From positions 1 to 32,044 of the forward strand of contig CAINND010000081.1 of assembly GCA_903851035.1 (NCBI GenBank): a stretch of DNA of 32,044 nucleotides, given 5' to 3'. The DNA is from an uncultured Acidobacteriota bacterium (GTDB lineage: Bacteria > Acidobacteriota > Terriglobia > Terriglobales > Acidobacteriaceae). Made by a program: the position numbers and the translations under genes. The notes under the pieces are model-generated. The model was not told where the DNA came from, searched no databases, and was given only the letters and a program-made list of their open reading frames with translations. How positions within the stretch are numbered: position 1 is the first letter of the stretch; every line of letters begins with the position of its first letter. Below are positions 1-8,541 of this stretch, piece after piece.

Positions 1-664
1 CGTAGGCCTCAATCTTCACGCCGCTGGCATAGGGAACCTCCTCGGCGGCGTTGATCAGCACCTGCTCGCGAATCAGCTCGGCCACAATGAAGCGCTCGGG
101 CTGGTCGGTGATCTGCTCATCCGGAAAGTACTTTGGCCCCTCGGGCAGGGTGATGGCCACGGCAGAGAGAAGCTCGTCCGTCCCCTTGCCTTTGGCCGCC
201 GAAATCGGAATGATCTGCGCAAACTCGTAGCGCGCCGACCACTCCTCGATCATCGCCAGCAGTTTGGTCTTTTCAATCAGGTCGATCTTGTTCAACAGCA
301 GAAACGTCTTGGCCTGCGCGCGTTTGACGATCTCCAGCACAAACTCATCGCCGGTGCCGAACTTCGCCTGCACGTCCACAATCAGCAGGATGAGGTCGCA
401 CCCTTCCAGCGAGTCGTACACCTCCTGCATCATGCGCTTGTTGAGCTGGTCCTCGGGCTTGTGTACGCCCGGAGTATCCACCAGCACGATCTGTGCCGCC
501 GGGCGACGGCCCTGCCGCTTTACGTTGACGATGCCGGTGATGCGGTTGCGCGTAGTCTGCGCCTTGTGGGTGACGATCGCCAGCTTTTCGCCCACTAGGG
601 CGTTGAGCAGCGTACTTTTGCCCGCGTTGGGGCGGCCGAGAATGGTGACGAATCCGGAATGCAC
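1..664 (-). CDS. era: GTPase Era, partial (C-terminus beyond the window)
   Basis: Era is a GTP-binding protein that binds 16S rRNA and helps mature the 30S subunit. The visible 221 residues contain the whole G domain: P-loop GRPNAGKS near residues 10-17, the effector segment KAQTTRNRITG, DTPGVHKP (G3), NKID (G4) and SAAKG (G5). The reading runs off the left edge where the RNA-binding KH domain begins (YASGVKIEAY), so roughly the last 80 residues are missing. The start is GTG at 664; the frame has a stop only a few codons upstream, and no better start exists. It lies 9 bases after the corC/hlyC-like gene and is the last visible gene of the phoH-ybeY-corC-era order, so it is very probably co-transcribed. 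The identification is certain; only the start codon is inferred. Confidence 0.97.
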   Translation of the reverse strand, partial: MHSGFVTILGRPNAGKSTLLNALVGEKLAIVTHKAQTTRNRITGIVNVKRQGRRPAAQIVLVDTPGVHKPEDQLNKRMMQEVYDSLEGCDLILLIVDVQAKFGTGDEFVLEIVKRAQAKTFLLLNKIDLIEKTKLLAMIEEWSARYEFAQIIPISAAKGKGTDELLSAVAITLPEGPKYFPDEQITDQPERFIVAELIREQVLINAAEEVPYASGVKIEAY

Positions 665-673
665 TCTTAGATG

Positions 674-1954
674 CTATTCCACTGCGGGGTCTTTGGGAAT
701 GGGCGAAGACGCGGAAGTTCGCACCCGCAGCTTTTCCACCCGCCGCGCGGTCGATTCCACCACCTCATAGCGCAGGCCGTCCTCTTCCACCACCTCGCCC
801 GGCAGGGGGATGTGCCCCGCCAGCTCGGTGACCAGCCCGCCCACGCTGGTGGCATGACGATCCTCGGGCAGGTGCAAGTCGAAGAGCTCTTCCAGTCGGC
901 TTGTTTCCAGCGTACCGGGCAACAGGTAGCTGCCGTCGCCTTCGCGCACGGGATCGTGCCGAAGCTCGCCCTCTCCGTTCAGCTCACCTACAATTTCCTC
1001 GATTAAATCCTCCACCGTCACCAGGCCGGCCACGCCGCCGTACTCGTCAATCACAATGGCCAGGCGGCGATTCGCCTTCTGCATCTCATTCAGCAGCTCG
1101 CTGGCGCGCCGCGTCTCCGGCACAAAGAAGATGTCTGTGCGCATCAGGCTGGCCGCAGTGCGCCGCGCCGCCTCGGTGTCTGCCACTTGCAGCAGGTCGC
1201 GCGCCCGCACAATGCCCGCCATATGGTCCAGGTCGCCCTCATACACGGGAATGCGCGAGAAGGGGTGGCCGGCCAGCAGGTGCGTCAACTCCTCCACCGT
1301 AGTGTCGGCCGTCACGGCCACAATCGAGGGCCGCGGCGTCATCACCTCGCGCACGGTCTTGTCGCCAAACTCCACAACGGAGTGGATCAACTCGCGGTCG
1401 CTCTCTTCCAGGATGCCTTCGTCCTGCCCAGCTTCAATCAGCGCGTCCACGGCCTCGCTGGGATGCTCGGGCTCCTCCGTGGTGTTCTCCGGGCGCGTCA
1501 AGGTCACAATCGATTGCAGAAAGCTCAGCAGCAGCGTCAGCGGCAGCGCCGCGCAGATCAGCAGCCGCAGCAGCCATACCATGTGCAATAACCATCCACC
1601 GCGCGTCCGGCTGAAGAGCAGGTAAGGCACAAAGCGGTCGAAGATGGCGATGACGAAGAGCGTGAATCCAACGGCGTGCCACAGGTCATCGGCCATCCAG
1701 CCCGGCTGCGAGAAGACCTCCCATGCCAGCAGAAAACAGATCGCCGCGGTCAGCAACTGCTCCAGCACGGCAAAGGACAACGCTGCGCGCTTCGGTGTGA
1801 AGCCCAGCCGCGGCTCCACCTGGTGCTCAAACAGCTCGATGTTTTCTTGAAATTCGCGCGAGAGGAACTTGCCGCTCTCCGTGTACAGGCGAGAGGCGTA
1901 GGCGCTCACCACCAGCAGCGCAATCAATGCCAGCAATACCATGGAGATCAGCAT
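674..1954 (-). CDS. CNNM/HlyC/CorC-family membrane protein with CBS pair
   Basis: This 426-residue protein belongs to the family annotated as hemolysin C, CorC or CNNM, which is linked to Mg2+/Co2+ handling. It starts with a hydrophobic segment (residues 1-20) and has further membrane segments at about 60-85, 90-115 and 125-150, forming a short DUF21/CNNM-like region. Two CBS domains follow (about 195-325; VREVMTPRPSIVAV and VIDEYGGVAGLVTVEDLIEE are typical), then the CorC_HlyC domain (about 340-415). Its ATG shares one base with the ybeY stop (TGATG), so translation is likely coupled. Position between ybeY and era is typical of the family. The substrate cannot be read from the sequence, and true haemolytic activity is not implied. 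It is somewhat divergent in the membrane part but complete. Confidence 0.92.
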   Translation of the reverse strand: MLISMVLLALIALLVVSAYASRLYTESGKFLSREFQENIELFEHQVEPRLGFTPKRAALSFAVLEQLLTAAICFLLAWEVFSQPGWMADDLWHAVGFTLFVIAIFDRFVPYLLFSRTRGGWLLHMVWLLRLLICAALPLTLLLSFLQSIVTLTRPENTTEEPEHPSEAVDALIEAGQDEGILEESDRELIHSVVEFGDKTVREVMTPRPSIVAVTADTTVEELTHLLAGHPFSRIPVYEGDLDHMAGIVRARDLLQVADTEAARRTAASLMRTDIFFVPETRRASELLNEMQKANRRLAIVIDEYGGVAGLVTVEDLIEEIVGELNGEGELRHDPVREGDGSYLLPGTLETSRLEELFDLHLPEDRHATSVGGLVTELAGHIPLPGEVVEEDGLRYEVVESTARRVEKLRVRTSASSPIPKDPAVE

Positions 1955-2406
1955 CAGTCACGCCCCTGTCCGGCAGTGCGCTCAATCAGCCCGGAGGGCA
2001 GATTCAGCAGCGCGCGTAATCTGCTTTCACGCCGCGCCATGCGCCCGTTGTCCGCCTCGTGGTCAAATCCAGCCAGGTGCAGCATGCCATGCAGGATGAG
2101 CACCTTCACTTCCACCAGCAGCGGATGCCCCATCTCGCGGGCCTGCGCCTTGGCTCGATCCAGGCTGATGGCGATGTCGCCACCCTGCGCACGTCGCGAA
2201 GACGCCTCCGCCGGGGATGGAAACGAGAGCACGTCGGTCGGCTTGTCCTTGCCGCGAAAGTCGCAGTTCAGTTGGCGCAGCTCGGCGTCGCCGGTCAGCA
2301 GCACCGTCACCTCGCCCGCAAGGCCAACCTCGCGCTGCGCGCGCGCCGCAAAGCGAGCCAGCGCCAGCCGACTCAACTCCTTCGACTTTTTTCGTTCGAG
2401 GATCAC
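1954..2406 (-). CDS. ybeY: Endoribonuclease YbeY (rRNA maturation factor)
   Basis: YbeY is a zinc metalloprotein needed for 16S rRNA 3'-end processing and ribosome quality control. The family zinc signature is present (HGMLHLAGFDHE, three histidines), preceded by the conserved TDVLSFP segment. I place the start at GTG 2406, giving 150 residues, the usual YbeY length; AGGGA lies 5 bases upstream. An ATG at 2427 has no Shine-Dalgarno sequence. The longest open frame begins at 2487, but its first 20 codons lie across a hairpin with a T-rich tail, which makes that start unlikely. The gene sits between phoH and the CBS-domain gene, a very common arrangement. The stop overlaps the next start by one base. 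Function is secure; the exact start is inferred. Confidence 0.93.
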   Translation of the reverse strand: MILERKKSKELSRLALARFAARAQREVGLAGEVTVLLTGDAELRQLNCDFRGKDKPTDVLSFPSPAEASSRRAQGGDIAISLDRAKAQAREMGHPLLVEVKVLILHGMLHLAGFDHEADNGRMARRESRLRALLNLPSGLIERTAGQGRD

Positions 2407-2439
2407 GGAATTCCCTGCCCGGCTCATCCCGGGCGCCGT

Positions 2440-2474
2440 AAAAAAGAAAACGGGAGAGCCCAGCGGCCCTCCCG
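2440..2474 (-). terminator. Terminator-like hairpin between phoH and ybeY
   Basis: On the minus strand a CGGGAG/CTCCCG stem (2451-2474) is followed by an almost pure T run (2440-2450). It begins 17 bases after the phoH stop and ends about 34 bases before the proposed ybeY start. It has the full form of an intrinsic terminator. Because it lies inside an otherwise continuous operon it may only reduce, not stop, transcription into ybeY-corC-era. Confidence 0.7.
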
Positions 2475-2490
2475 CTATTGTACTCAAAGC

Positions 2491-3546
2491 TTATTGCTGA
2501 ACGGTGACAGTCGCTTTCTTCTTGCCATTGCCGTTCATTGGCGGCTCCTGCGCGGTGGCCACACCATCTGCATCCAGATGCAGCGTCAACTGGCGGTCGT
2601 CGCGCGCGCGGAACTCCTCGTAGGCACGAACAATGCGCTGCACCAACTGGTGGCGCACCACGTCCTTTTCATCAAAAAACTGGAAGCGGATGCCCTCCAC
2701 GCCCTGCAACACGTTCATCGCCTCCACCAGGCCGCTGTGCGAAGCGTTTGGCAAATCGATTTGCGTCACGTCGCCGGTGATGACCGCCTTGGAGTTGTTG
2801 CCCAGGCGCGTGACGAACATCTTCATCTGCTCGCGCGTCGTGTTCTGCGCCTCGTCCAGGATGACAAACGAATCGTTGAGCGTGCGGCCGCGCATAAAGG
2901 CGATGGGCGCAATCTCAATGACGTTTTTCTCGAGGAAGCGATCCACCTTCTCCGGCTCCATCAGGTCGTAGAGCGCGTCGTAGAGTGGGCGCAGGTAGGG
3001 GTCCACTTTTTCCTGCAGCGTGCCCGGCAAAAAGCCCAGCCGCTCGCCGGCTTCCACCGCGGGCCTGGCCAGGATGATGCGCGCCACCTTTTTTGCCAGC
3101 AGCGCGCTCACGGCCATGGCCACCGCCAAATACGTTTTGCCCGTACCCGCAGGACCAATGCCGAAGACCATGTCGCTCTGCTCTATAGCCTCCAGGTACT
3201 GCCGCTGGTTGGTACTCTTGGGCTGCACCTGTCGCTTTACGCCCACGGAGCGCGTCTTGCCGGCCTCGGCCAGCCCGCGCAGCGTCGTGGAAGGATCGGT
3301 CACCACCACGCGCAGCATCGAGTTCAACTCGCCGTTAAACAGCAGTTGCCCGTGCGCGCGCAGGTACTCAAAATCGTTGAAGACCTGCTCCACCCGCGCC
3401 ACGTCGCTGGGCTCGCCGTCCACTTGCACGGCGTTGGCCTTCAGCTCAATCGTCACGTTCAGGTTGTCTTCCAGCAGGTGCAGGTTTTCGTCGCGTGTGC
3501 CAAACAGCGTTTCCAGATTCGGGCGGAGTTCGATGTTTTTCTTCAT
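2491..3546 (-). CDS. phoH: PhoH-like ATPase (PhoH/PhoL)
   Basis: A 351-residue cytosolic ATPase of the PhoH/PhoL family, thought to act in RNA metabolism and ribosome-related processes. Walker A is GPAGTGKT (residues 131-138) and Walker B is FVILDEAQN (227-235); the [15 protein letters not shown] segment near 161-175 is a strong family signature. An N-terminal domain (about 20-95) precedes the ATPase core, and the last 20 residues are polar and lysine-rich. The start is ATG 3546; GAGGTGA lies about 13 bases upstream, a rather long spacing, and an in-frame stop lies shortly before it. It is the first gene of the phoH-ybeY-corC-era operon, with a good promoter at 3701-3730. Despite the name, phosphate control is not shown by the sequence. 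Confidence 0.95.
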   Translation of the reverse strand: MKKNIELRPNLETLFGTRDENLHLLEDNLNVTIELKANAVQVDGEPSDVARVEQVFNDFEYLRAHGQLLFNGELNSMLRVVVTDPSTTLRGLAEAGKTRSVGVKRQVQPKSTNQRQYLEAIEQSDMVFGIGPAGTGKTYLAVAMAVSALLAKKVARIILARPAVEAGERLGFLPGTLQEKVDPYLRPLYDALYDLMEPEKVDRFLEKNVIEIAPIAFMRGRTLNDSFVILDEAQNTTREQMKMFVTRLGNNSKAVITGDVTQIDLPNASHSGLVEAMNVLQGVEGIRFQFFDEKDVVRHQLVQRIVRAYEEFRARDDRQLTLHLDADGVATAQEPPMNGNGKKKATVTVQQ

Positions 3547-3682
3547 CGAGTCTATGCATTCACCTCAGGCGCGGCGTGCGCCAGTGAGCACCGCAGGTTC
3601 TGCGGAGTGGATAACCAATTTGCCTGGGGACCATGGGCACGGAGATGCGCGAGAGTTGTAACGAGTTGCTTCTGGCTGGAAG

Positions 3683-3730
3683 CAATGATCATTGGCCGTG
3701 AGCGTAGCCCGATTCCCCTCCCGGAGTCAA
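3683..3730 (-). promoter_or_regulatory. Probable promoter of the phoH operon with a palindrome at the start point
   Basis: Read on the minus strand, TTGACT (3725-3730) and TACGCT (3701-3706) are separated by 18 bases, a good sigma-70-type match. Just downstream, where transcription would start, lies the perfect 12-base palindrome CAATGATCATTG (3683-3694). This is a plausible operator, giving a leader of about 150 bases before phoH. The repressor is unknown. Confidence 0.5.
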
Positions 3731-3790
3731 TAACAGAAACGCACAGCCGGAATCTCGAAGGTAGCGGCACCAATCCAGTAATCCCCCCGC

Positions 3791-4084
3791 TCAGTCCACA
3801 AAGTCCATAAAGCTGTCGCTGATGCTGGCGCCGTGGTTCACAACTATGCGCTCGGCCGCCTCCTCTACCTGCTGCATCAGCCCCTGCAAATAATCGCGAG
3901 AGCTGCTGATGGCCACCACGCCCACGGTAGCCCGCTGCCACATCTCGCTCGGCTCCAGCTCCGCCACGCTGACGTTGAAGCCCTCGCGCAACCGATCTTT
4001 CAGGCTGCGCAACACCTGGCGGCGATCCTTCAGCGACTGCGCGTCCTCAATGCGGATTTCGAGCGTAAGCTGTGCGATGGGCAT
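3791..4084 (-). CDS. DUF503 family protein (YlxP-like)
   Basis: A 97-residue DUF503 protein. The core reads TLEIRIEDAQSLKDRRQVLR, then SLKDRLREGFNVSVAELE, and WQRATVGVVAISS, all matching that family, which is often encoded in nusA-infB operons and is believed to be a small ribosome-associated or RNA-binding protein; its exact role is not established. The start is ATG 4084, with AAGG a few bases before it. The open frame extends 38 codons further upstream, but that part crosses the terminator of the preceding gene and is not family-like. The gene keeps the usual neighbourhood of infB but is separated from it by an outer-membrane gene with its own terminator, so it probably needs its own promoter, which I could not identify in the short gap. 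Confidence 0.88.
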   Translation of the reverse strand: MPIAQLTLEIRIEDAQSLKDRRQVLRSLKDRLREGFNVSVAELEPSEMWQRATVGVVAISSSRDYLQGLMQQVEEAAERIVVNHGASISDSFMDFVD

Positions 4085-4173
4085 GGCCTTGCAGTGTAGG
4101 AGCTCGCCCATGCGTGGCGCAAGCCGGGGCGTAAGCCAGCGGCACGCAGTGGATGGGCGCATGGCTAGCGGCA

Positions 4174-4206
4174 ATAAAAACGGGCCCCGCCTATGCACGG
4201 GGCCCG
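4174..4206 (-). terminator. Intrinsic terminator after the outer-membrane barrel gene
   Basis: On the minus strand a perfect 9-base-pair stem (4181-4189 with 4198-4206; CGGGCCCCG/CGGGGCCCG) with an 8-base loop is followed by TTTTTATT. It begins 19 bases after the stop at 4225. This is a textbook rho-independent terminator. Confidence 0.88.
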
Positions 4207-4224
4207 CGAGGAAACTGCCGTAAT

Positions 4225-4968
4225 CTACTTCTTTACGTTCTTGCCAAAGTTGAAAGTCGGACCGATCGAGACACGCACGCTGTTGCGCGAATCCGCCAGC
4301 AGGCCGCTGAACAGGTTCACATGCACAAACTCCACGTCGGTGCGCAGGTGCATGTGCTTGGTGGCGTTGAACTCGATGCCGCCGCCCAGGCCGTAGAAGT
4401 AGGTCGTGTCCGAGGGGTGAGTGGTCTGCAGCACGCCGCCAAGTACCAGTTCCTCCATCACAAAGCCGGTAAACGCGTCATGAGCCTCCAGGTTGATGTG
4501 CTCATGAATTGCGCCCAGCGACGGATGCAGGAAGAAGCCAACCTTGTGCTTTTTGAAGAACGGAACGTTGCGGAAGACCAACTGCGGGCCTGCGGCAAAG
4601 GTCTGCGTACGGGCTGAAAACGGCACATAGGCATTATAGTTTGCCGGCAGCGTGGGAACGCCGTAGCCGGTCAGCAATCCGCCCTGGCCCTCCAGAATCA
4701 ACCCTTCCACCATGCCGTAATACGGCTGCTTCAGTTCGTCAGGCACCAGCGTGCCGCGGCCGTCCTCGTTGCTGTAGTCAAAGCCCATGGCCAGCCAGCG
4801 TGTCATGTTGTAGCCGACCTGAATGTTTACGCCGCGCTGGCTGAGGTTGATCTTTGGCGACCCCAGGTAGCTGTATCCGGCAAACACGTCGTAGCGTCCT
4901 ACGTAGTCCTGCGCGAATGCACAGGTGGAGATCATCAGCAGCAGTGCTGCCAGAGCGATTTTCTTCAT
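4225..4968 (-). CDS. Outer-membrane beta-barrel protein, function unknown
   Basis: A 247-residue exported protein. The first 20 residues form a signal peptide ending at a CAFAQ-like signal peptidase I site. The rest is a run of amphipathic strands with barrel character: it opens with YDVFAGYSYLG, a frequent start for Acidobacteriota OmpA/OmpW-like barrels, and ends with VRVSIGPTFNFGKNVKK. No OmpA peptidoglycan-binding domain follows. I choose ATG 4968, with GGAG 10 bases upstream, over the TTG three codons earlier, which overlaps that signal. It has its own terminator and a long upstream gap, so it is a separate transcription unit lodged between infB and the DUF503 gene. Ligand or pore function cannot be stated. 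Confidence 0.8.
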   Translation of the reverse strand: MKKIALAALLLMISTCAFAQDYVGRYDVFAGYSYLGSPKINLSQRGVNIQVGYNMTRWLAMGFDYSNEDGRGTLVPDELKQPYYGMVEGLILEGQGGLLTGYGVPTLPANYNAYVPFSARTQTFAAGPQLVFRNVPFFKKHKVGFFLHPSLGAIHEHINLEAHDAFTGFVMEELVLGGVLQTTHPSDTTYFYGLGGGIEFNATKHMHLRTDVEFVHVNLFSGLLADSRNSVRVSIGPTFNFGKNVKK

Positions 4969-5272
4969 TCTTTTCAAGCTCCAGGTTCTTTCCTTGCGGG
5001 GTTGTCCCGCCGGAGACCCTTTTTATCTGGTGTTCTGGTTATAGCCTGCAGGCACCTCCTGAAGTGCCTTACCGACCTGCCGGGTTTGCCAATGCCTTCT
5101 TTGTTACAACGGCTGGCCCGGAGCAGTTGCCCCGGCCGTTCCAACACGCACACCTGCGTCAGCGTGTGCCACAGTGAACTGGACGGAAAATCCTAAGCCA
5201 TCCTGATTACGTGTTGCCATCCTCGGGTCTGCCGGAACCAGCGCTCCGGAGCAACCCGCTTGAGTGCAGGAA

Positions 5273-5290
5273 TCTTACATGAATGTAAGA
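5273..5290. repeat. Perfect 18-base inverted repeat
   Basis: TCTTACAT-GA-ATGTAAGA has two perfect 8-base arms with a 2-base centre. It is AT-rich in a GC-rich context and lies about 300 bases upstream of the barrel gene and 100 bases past the infB stop. It looks like a protein-binding operator rather than a terminator, because no T-run follows on either strand. Confidence 0.45.
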
Positions 5291-5356
5291 GGCCAATCGA
5301 GAAAAAAGATGTGGGCGTCCCGGAAAAGAACTGGCTGGCATTAGTTAAGCTGCGGC

Positions 5357-5384
5357 GGCGCCGGAGGAACTCTCCCCCGGCGCC
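5357..5384 (-). terminator. GC-rich hairpin just after infB
   Basis: GGCGCCGG and CCGGCGCC (5357-5364 and 5377-5384) form a perfect 8-base-pair stem starting 8 bases past the infB stop. There is no T tract after it on the minus strand, so it may protect the 3' end or assist Rho rather than act as a classic intrinsic terminator. Confidence 0.4.
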
Positions 5385-5391
5385 ATTCCGC

Positions 5392-8382
5392 TTAGTTCAG
5401 TTGTGTCGCGACCTTCTCGGTCATGAACGCTTCAATCACGTCGCCGGCCTTGATGTCGTTGTAGTTCTGGATGCCGATACCGCACTCCATGCCGGTACGC
5501 ACCTCGCTCGCGTCGTCCTTAAAGCGCTTCAGCGAGCCGATCTTGCCGGTGTAAACCACCACGTTGTCACGCAGCAGGCGTACCTCGGCGTCACGCTTGA
5601 TGGCGCCATCCAGAACCTGGCAGCCGGCAATGGTGCCCACCTTCGGAATGCGGAAGATGTCCTTGACCTCGGCGCGGCCCAGGTTGGTTTCCTTGATCGT
5701 CGGGTCGAGCAGTCCGGTCATGGCCTTCTTCATCTCGTCCTGCAACTCGTAGATGATGGAGTGCAGGCGGATGTCCACCTTTTCCTGGTCGGCCATCTCC
5801 TGCGCCTTGCGCTCCGGACGCACGTTGAAGCCGATGATGATCGCATTCGAAGCCGCCGCCAGCAGCACGTCGCTCTCCGTAATGGCGCCCACCGAGTAGC
5901 GCAGCACCTTCAGCCGCACCTGATCGTTGCTCAGCTTGTTCAGCAGGTCGTTGATGACCTCGACCGAGCCCTGCACGTCGCCCTTCAGGATGATGTCCAG
6001 TTGCTTGGTGCCTTCGTTCTTGATCTGCTGCGCCAGGCCTTCCAGAGAGATGCGCGAGCTCTTCGCCAGCGTCGCCTCGCGTGCCTTGGCCTCGCGGTAG
6101 TCGGCAATTTCGCGGGCGCGTTCGCGCTCGGCCACCACCACAAACTGGTCGCCCGCCTGCGGCAGGCCTTCCATGCCAAGAATCTCCACCGGAGTCGAAG
6201 GACCGGCTTCGTCCAGCACGCGGCCACGATCGTCAAACATGGCGCGCACCTTGCCGAAGATGTTGCCCACCACAAAGTTCTCGCCTGCGCGCAGCGTGCC
6301 GTTGTCGATCAGCACGGTGGCCACCGGACCGCGGCCGCGATCCAGCTTGGCTTCCAGCACGGTGCCGCTGGCCAAACGCTCGGGCGTCGCCTTCAGCTCC
6401 TTCATGTCAGCCACCAGGCAGATCATCTCCATCACCTGGTTCAGGTTGGTGTGCTTCTTGGCGGAAACGTCCACGAAGATCGTGTCGCCGCCCCAGTCTT
6501 CCGGCAGCAGGCCGCGGTCGGCCAACTGCTTCTTCACGCGGTCGGGCTGCGCTTCCGGCTTGTCGATCTTGTTCATCGCCACGATCAAGGGCACCTTGGC
6601 GGCCTTGGCGTGGTCAATGGCTTCCAGCGTCTGTGGCATCACGCCGTCATCGGCTGCAACCACCAGCACCACGATGTCCGTCACCTTGGCGCCGCGGGCG
6701 CGCATGCGGGTAAAGGCCTCGTGACCCGGCGTATCCAGGAAGACGATCTCGCGGCCAAATGCCGGTGAGTTCTCGTCCGTGATCTTCACCTTGTAGGCGC
6801 CGATGTGCTGTGTAATGCCTCCAGCCTCGCCGTCGGCCACGTTCGTCGAACGGATGGCGTCCAGCAGGCTGGTCTTGCCGTGATCCACGTGGCCCATGAT
6901 GGTGACCACCGGAGGACGAGTGACTGTGTTGAACACCGCCTCGTTGTCCTGCTCGATGGCTTCCGCGTCGTAGTCCTGCTGAATCTTGTCCTCAAAGCTG
7001 ATGACCGAGCTTTCGGCGCCGAAGTGGCGAGCCATCTCGCGTGCCAGGTCCTCGTTCAGCGTCTGGTTGATCGTGGCGAAGACGCCACGCGCCAGCAGGC
7101 GTGCGATCAAGTCCTTTGCGCGAATCTCCAGCTTCTCCGCCAGTTCCTTCACGCTCACGCCTTCACTGATCGTGATGCTGCGCGTAATCGGCAGCGGCTC
7201 CACGCTCAGGGAAAGGCGCGGGGGGGGCGTAAAGCCCTTCATCGGCCCTTCCTGCTTGCCTCTGGGAGCCTGATAGCGTTGTCCCGGACGCCGTGACGGC
7301 GCGCCGGCCCTTGCGCCAGGCCGCGGAGCGGTTCCCGGCGGCGGTGCGCCGGCGGCTCCACCCAGCAGTCCTCCCGGACGCGGCGGTCCACCCGGACGCG
7401 TACCCATCCCCGGGCGTCCAGCCATCGGAGGACGTCCACCCGGAGTCGGGGCGCTGCGCGTGGGATGCATGGGACGACGCTCGCCCGGACGCAGCGGCGG
7501 ACGCGAGCCCGGTGCTCCCGGAGCGGCAGGCTGTCCCGGACGCGGGCGCTGGAAGATTGGCTGTCTGCGCACGGGCAGTCCCGTGCGGTTGGCCGGAGGA
7601 TTCTCTGATGGCGGCGGCGCCGTGTACACCGGGCGCGGGCCGGTCTGCGGAACAATCATGCGGCGCGCCGGCACAGCCGGTGCGGCAGGCTTGGCCGGAG
7701 CAGCAGCGGCCGGAGCGGCCGGAGCAGCAGCCGGAGCGGCAGCAGGAGAAACAACCTCTTTGGCGGGCTGGCTCTCCTCTACCGGAGCAGCCGGAGCCAC
7801 GGGTACCACAGGCTGTGCGGCAGCCGGTGGCACAACCGGAGCTGCAGCGGCCTCCACGGCCGGTACCGGAGCGGCAGCCACGGGCGCTGCGGGCGGAATC
7901 ACCACGGCCTTTGGCGGAGCGGGCGGCAAATTGGCGGCACGCGTCTGTGCCACCGACTCCGGGGTCACCATGCGCGGCGCCGGAGCGGCGGGCGGAGGCG
8001 TGGCCGGAGCGGGCGGCTTAACCACCACCGCGGGCTTGTTCACTATCGCCTTCGGCGGGGCCGCGGGCGCAACGGCGGGCTTCGCCGGGGCGGCCGGAGC
8101 ATCTGCCTGCTCCTTACGCGCCAGGATCGCCTTCAGCGCGTCGCCGGGCTTGCTGATCTTCGACAGATCAATCTTCGGGCGGAACTCTTCGCCCCCGGCG
8201 CTCTTGCGTGCCGATGCGCCGCTCATCTCGTGGAAGTACTTGCGGACCTTTACGGCCTCGTCTTCTTCCACCGAGCTGGAGTGCGTCTTCTTCTCCGTGA
8301 CGCCGACTTTTATGAGCACGTCGAGAATCTGTTTGCTCTTAACTTCCAGTTCGCGTGCCAGATCGTTGATTCGAATCTTCAT
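5392..8382 (-). CDS. infB: Translation initiation factor IF-2
   Basis: IF-2 is the GTPase that brings initiator tRNA to the 30S subunit and promotes 50S joining. The 996-residue protein starts with an IF2_N domain ([20 protein letters not shown]). A long Ala/Pro-rich linker with many PAAPAA- and RPGGRPP-like runs follows (about 75-395), then a second IF2_N-like domain ([20 protein letters not shown], about 410-465), the G domain ([11 protein letters not shown] near 496, [14 protein letters not shown]), and domains II-IV to the end. The start is ATG 8382, where the conserved N-terminus begins; the 16 extra upstream codons are not family-like. AAGGA lies about 12 bases upstream. It follows nusA by 159 bases in the rimP-nusA-infB operon. 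The linker is longer than in E. coli IF-2, as is common in high-GC species. Confidence 0.98.
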   Translation of the reverse strand: MKIRINDLARELEVKSKQILDVLIKVGVTEKKTHSSSVEEDEAVKVRKYFHEMSGASARKSAGGEEFRPKIDLSKISKPGDALKAILARKEQADAPAAPAKPAVAPAAPPKAIVNKPAVVVKPPAPATPPPAAPAPRMVTPESVAQTRAANLPPAPPKAVVIPPAAPVAAAPVPAVEAAAAPVVPPAAAQPVVPVAPAAPVEESQPAKEVVSPAAAPAAAPAAPAAAAPAKPAAPAVPARRMIVPQTGPRPVYTAPPPSENPPANRTGLPVRRQPIFQRPRPGQPAAPGAPGSRPPLRPGERRPMHPTRSAPTPGGRPPMAGRPGMGTRPGGPPRPGGLLGGAAGAPPPGTAPRPGARAGAPSRRPGQRYQAPRGKQEGPMKGFTPPPRLSLSVEPLPITRSITISEGVSVKELAEKLEIRAKDLIARLLARGVFATINQTLNEDLAREMARHFGAESSVISFEDKIQQDYDAEAIEQDNEAVFNTVTRPPVVTIMGHVDHGKTSLLDAIRSTNVADGEAGGITQHIGAYKVKITDENSPAFGREIVFLDTPGHEAFTRMRARGAKVTDIVVLVVAADDGVMPQTLEAIDHAKAAKVPLIVAMNKIDKPEAQPDRVKKQLADRGLLPEDWGGDTIFVDVSAKKHTNLNQVMEMICLVADMKELKATPERLASGTVLEAKLDRGRGPVATVLIDNGTLRAGENFVVGNIFGKVRAMFDDRGRVLDEAGPSTPVEILGMEGLPQAGDQFVVVAERERAREIADYREAKAREATLAKSSRISLEGLAQQIKNEGTKQLDIILKGDVQGSVEVINDLLNKLSNDQVRLKVLRYSVGAITESDVLLAAASNAIIIGFNVRPERKAQEMADQEKVDIRLHSIIYELQDEMKKAMTGLLDPTIKETNLGRAEVKDIFRIPKVGTIAGCQVLDGAIKRDAEVRLLRDNVVVYTGKIGSLKRFKDDASEVRTGMECGIGIQNYNDIKAGDVIEAFMTEKVATQLN

Positions 8383-8541
8383 CCGCCGTTCGTTTCCTTC
8401 TTGCCGCACCGTCCCGTTGCTGCGGGGCATGGCGGCCGCGCCGGAGCGCGGTACAGCTTCGGTGCAGCGGCCAGCTTGCTCGTCCGCTGCGTTGTCAGTT
8501 GGCCCCTCAATTCCGGGGCCGGGGAAACTTCTTGTCCAGCC

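Larger units (their letters stand above)
4969..5391. other. 423-base intergenic region between infB and the barrel gene
   Basis: No gene is supported here. It holds several inverted repeats: AGGCAC/GTGCCT arms at 5050-5069 overlapping the palindrome GCCTGCAGGC (5044-5053), GCACAC/GTGTGC at 5148-5169, TCTTACATGAATGTAAGA at 5273-5290, and the infB-end hairpin at 5357-5384. A TATAAC at 5035-5040 (minus) could be a -10 for the barrel gene, but no matching -35 is evident. Confidence 0.6.

Noticed and set aside
2059-3810. Open plus-strand frame of 583 codons across ybeY and phoH
   Set aside because: It lies antisense to phoH, whose Walker motifs are intact; the product is a His/Leu/Arg-rich shadow typical of high-GC DNA.
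5260-6768. 502-codon plus-strand frame opposite infB
   Set aside because: Antisense to the conserved IF-2 domains; composition and lack of domain features mark it as a shadow.
7560-8110. Repetitive Ala/Pro-coding stretch in infB
   Set aside because: It looks like a repeat array at base level but is the natural linker of IF-2; codons vary and no phase-constant DNA repeat exists.
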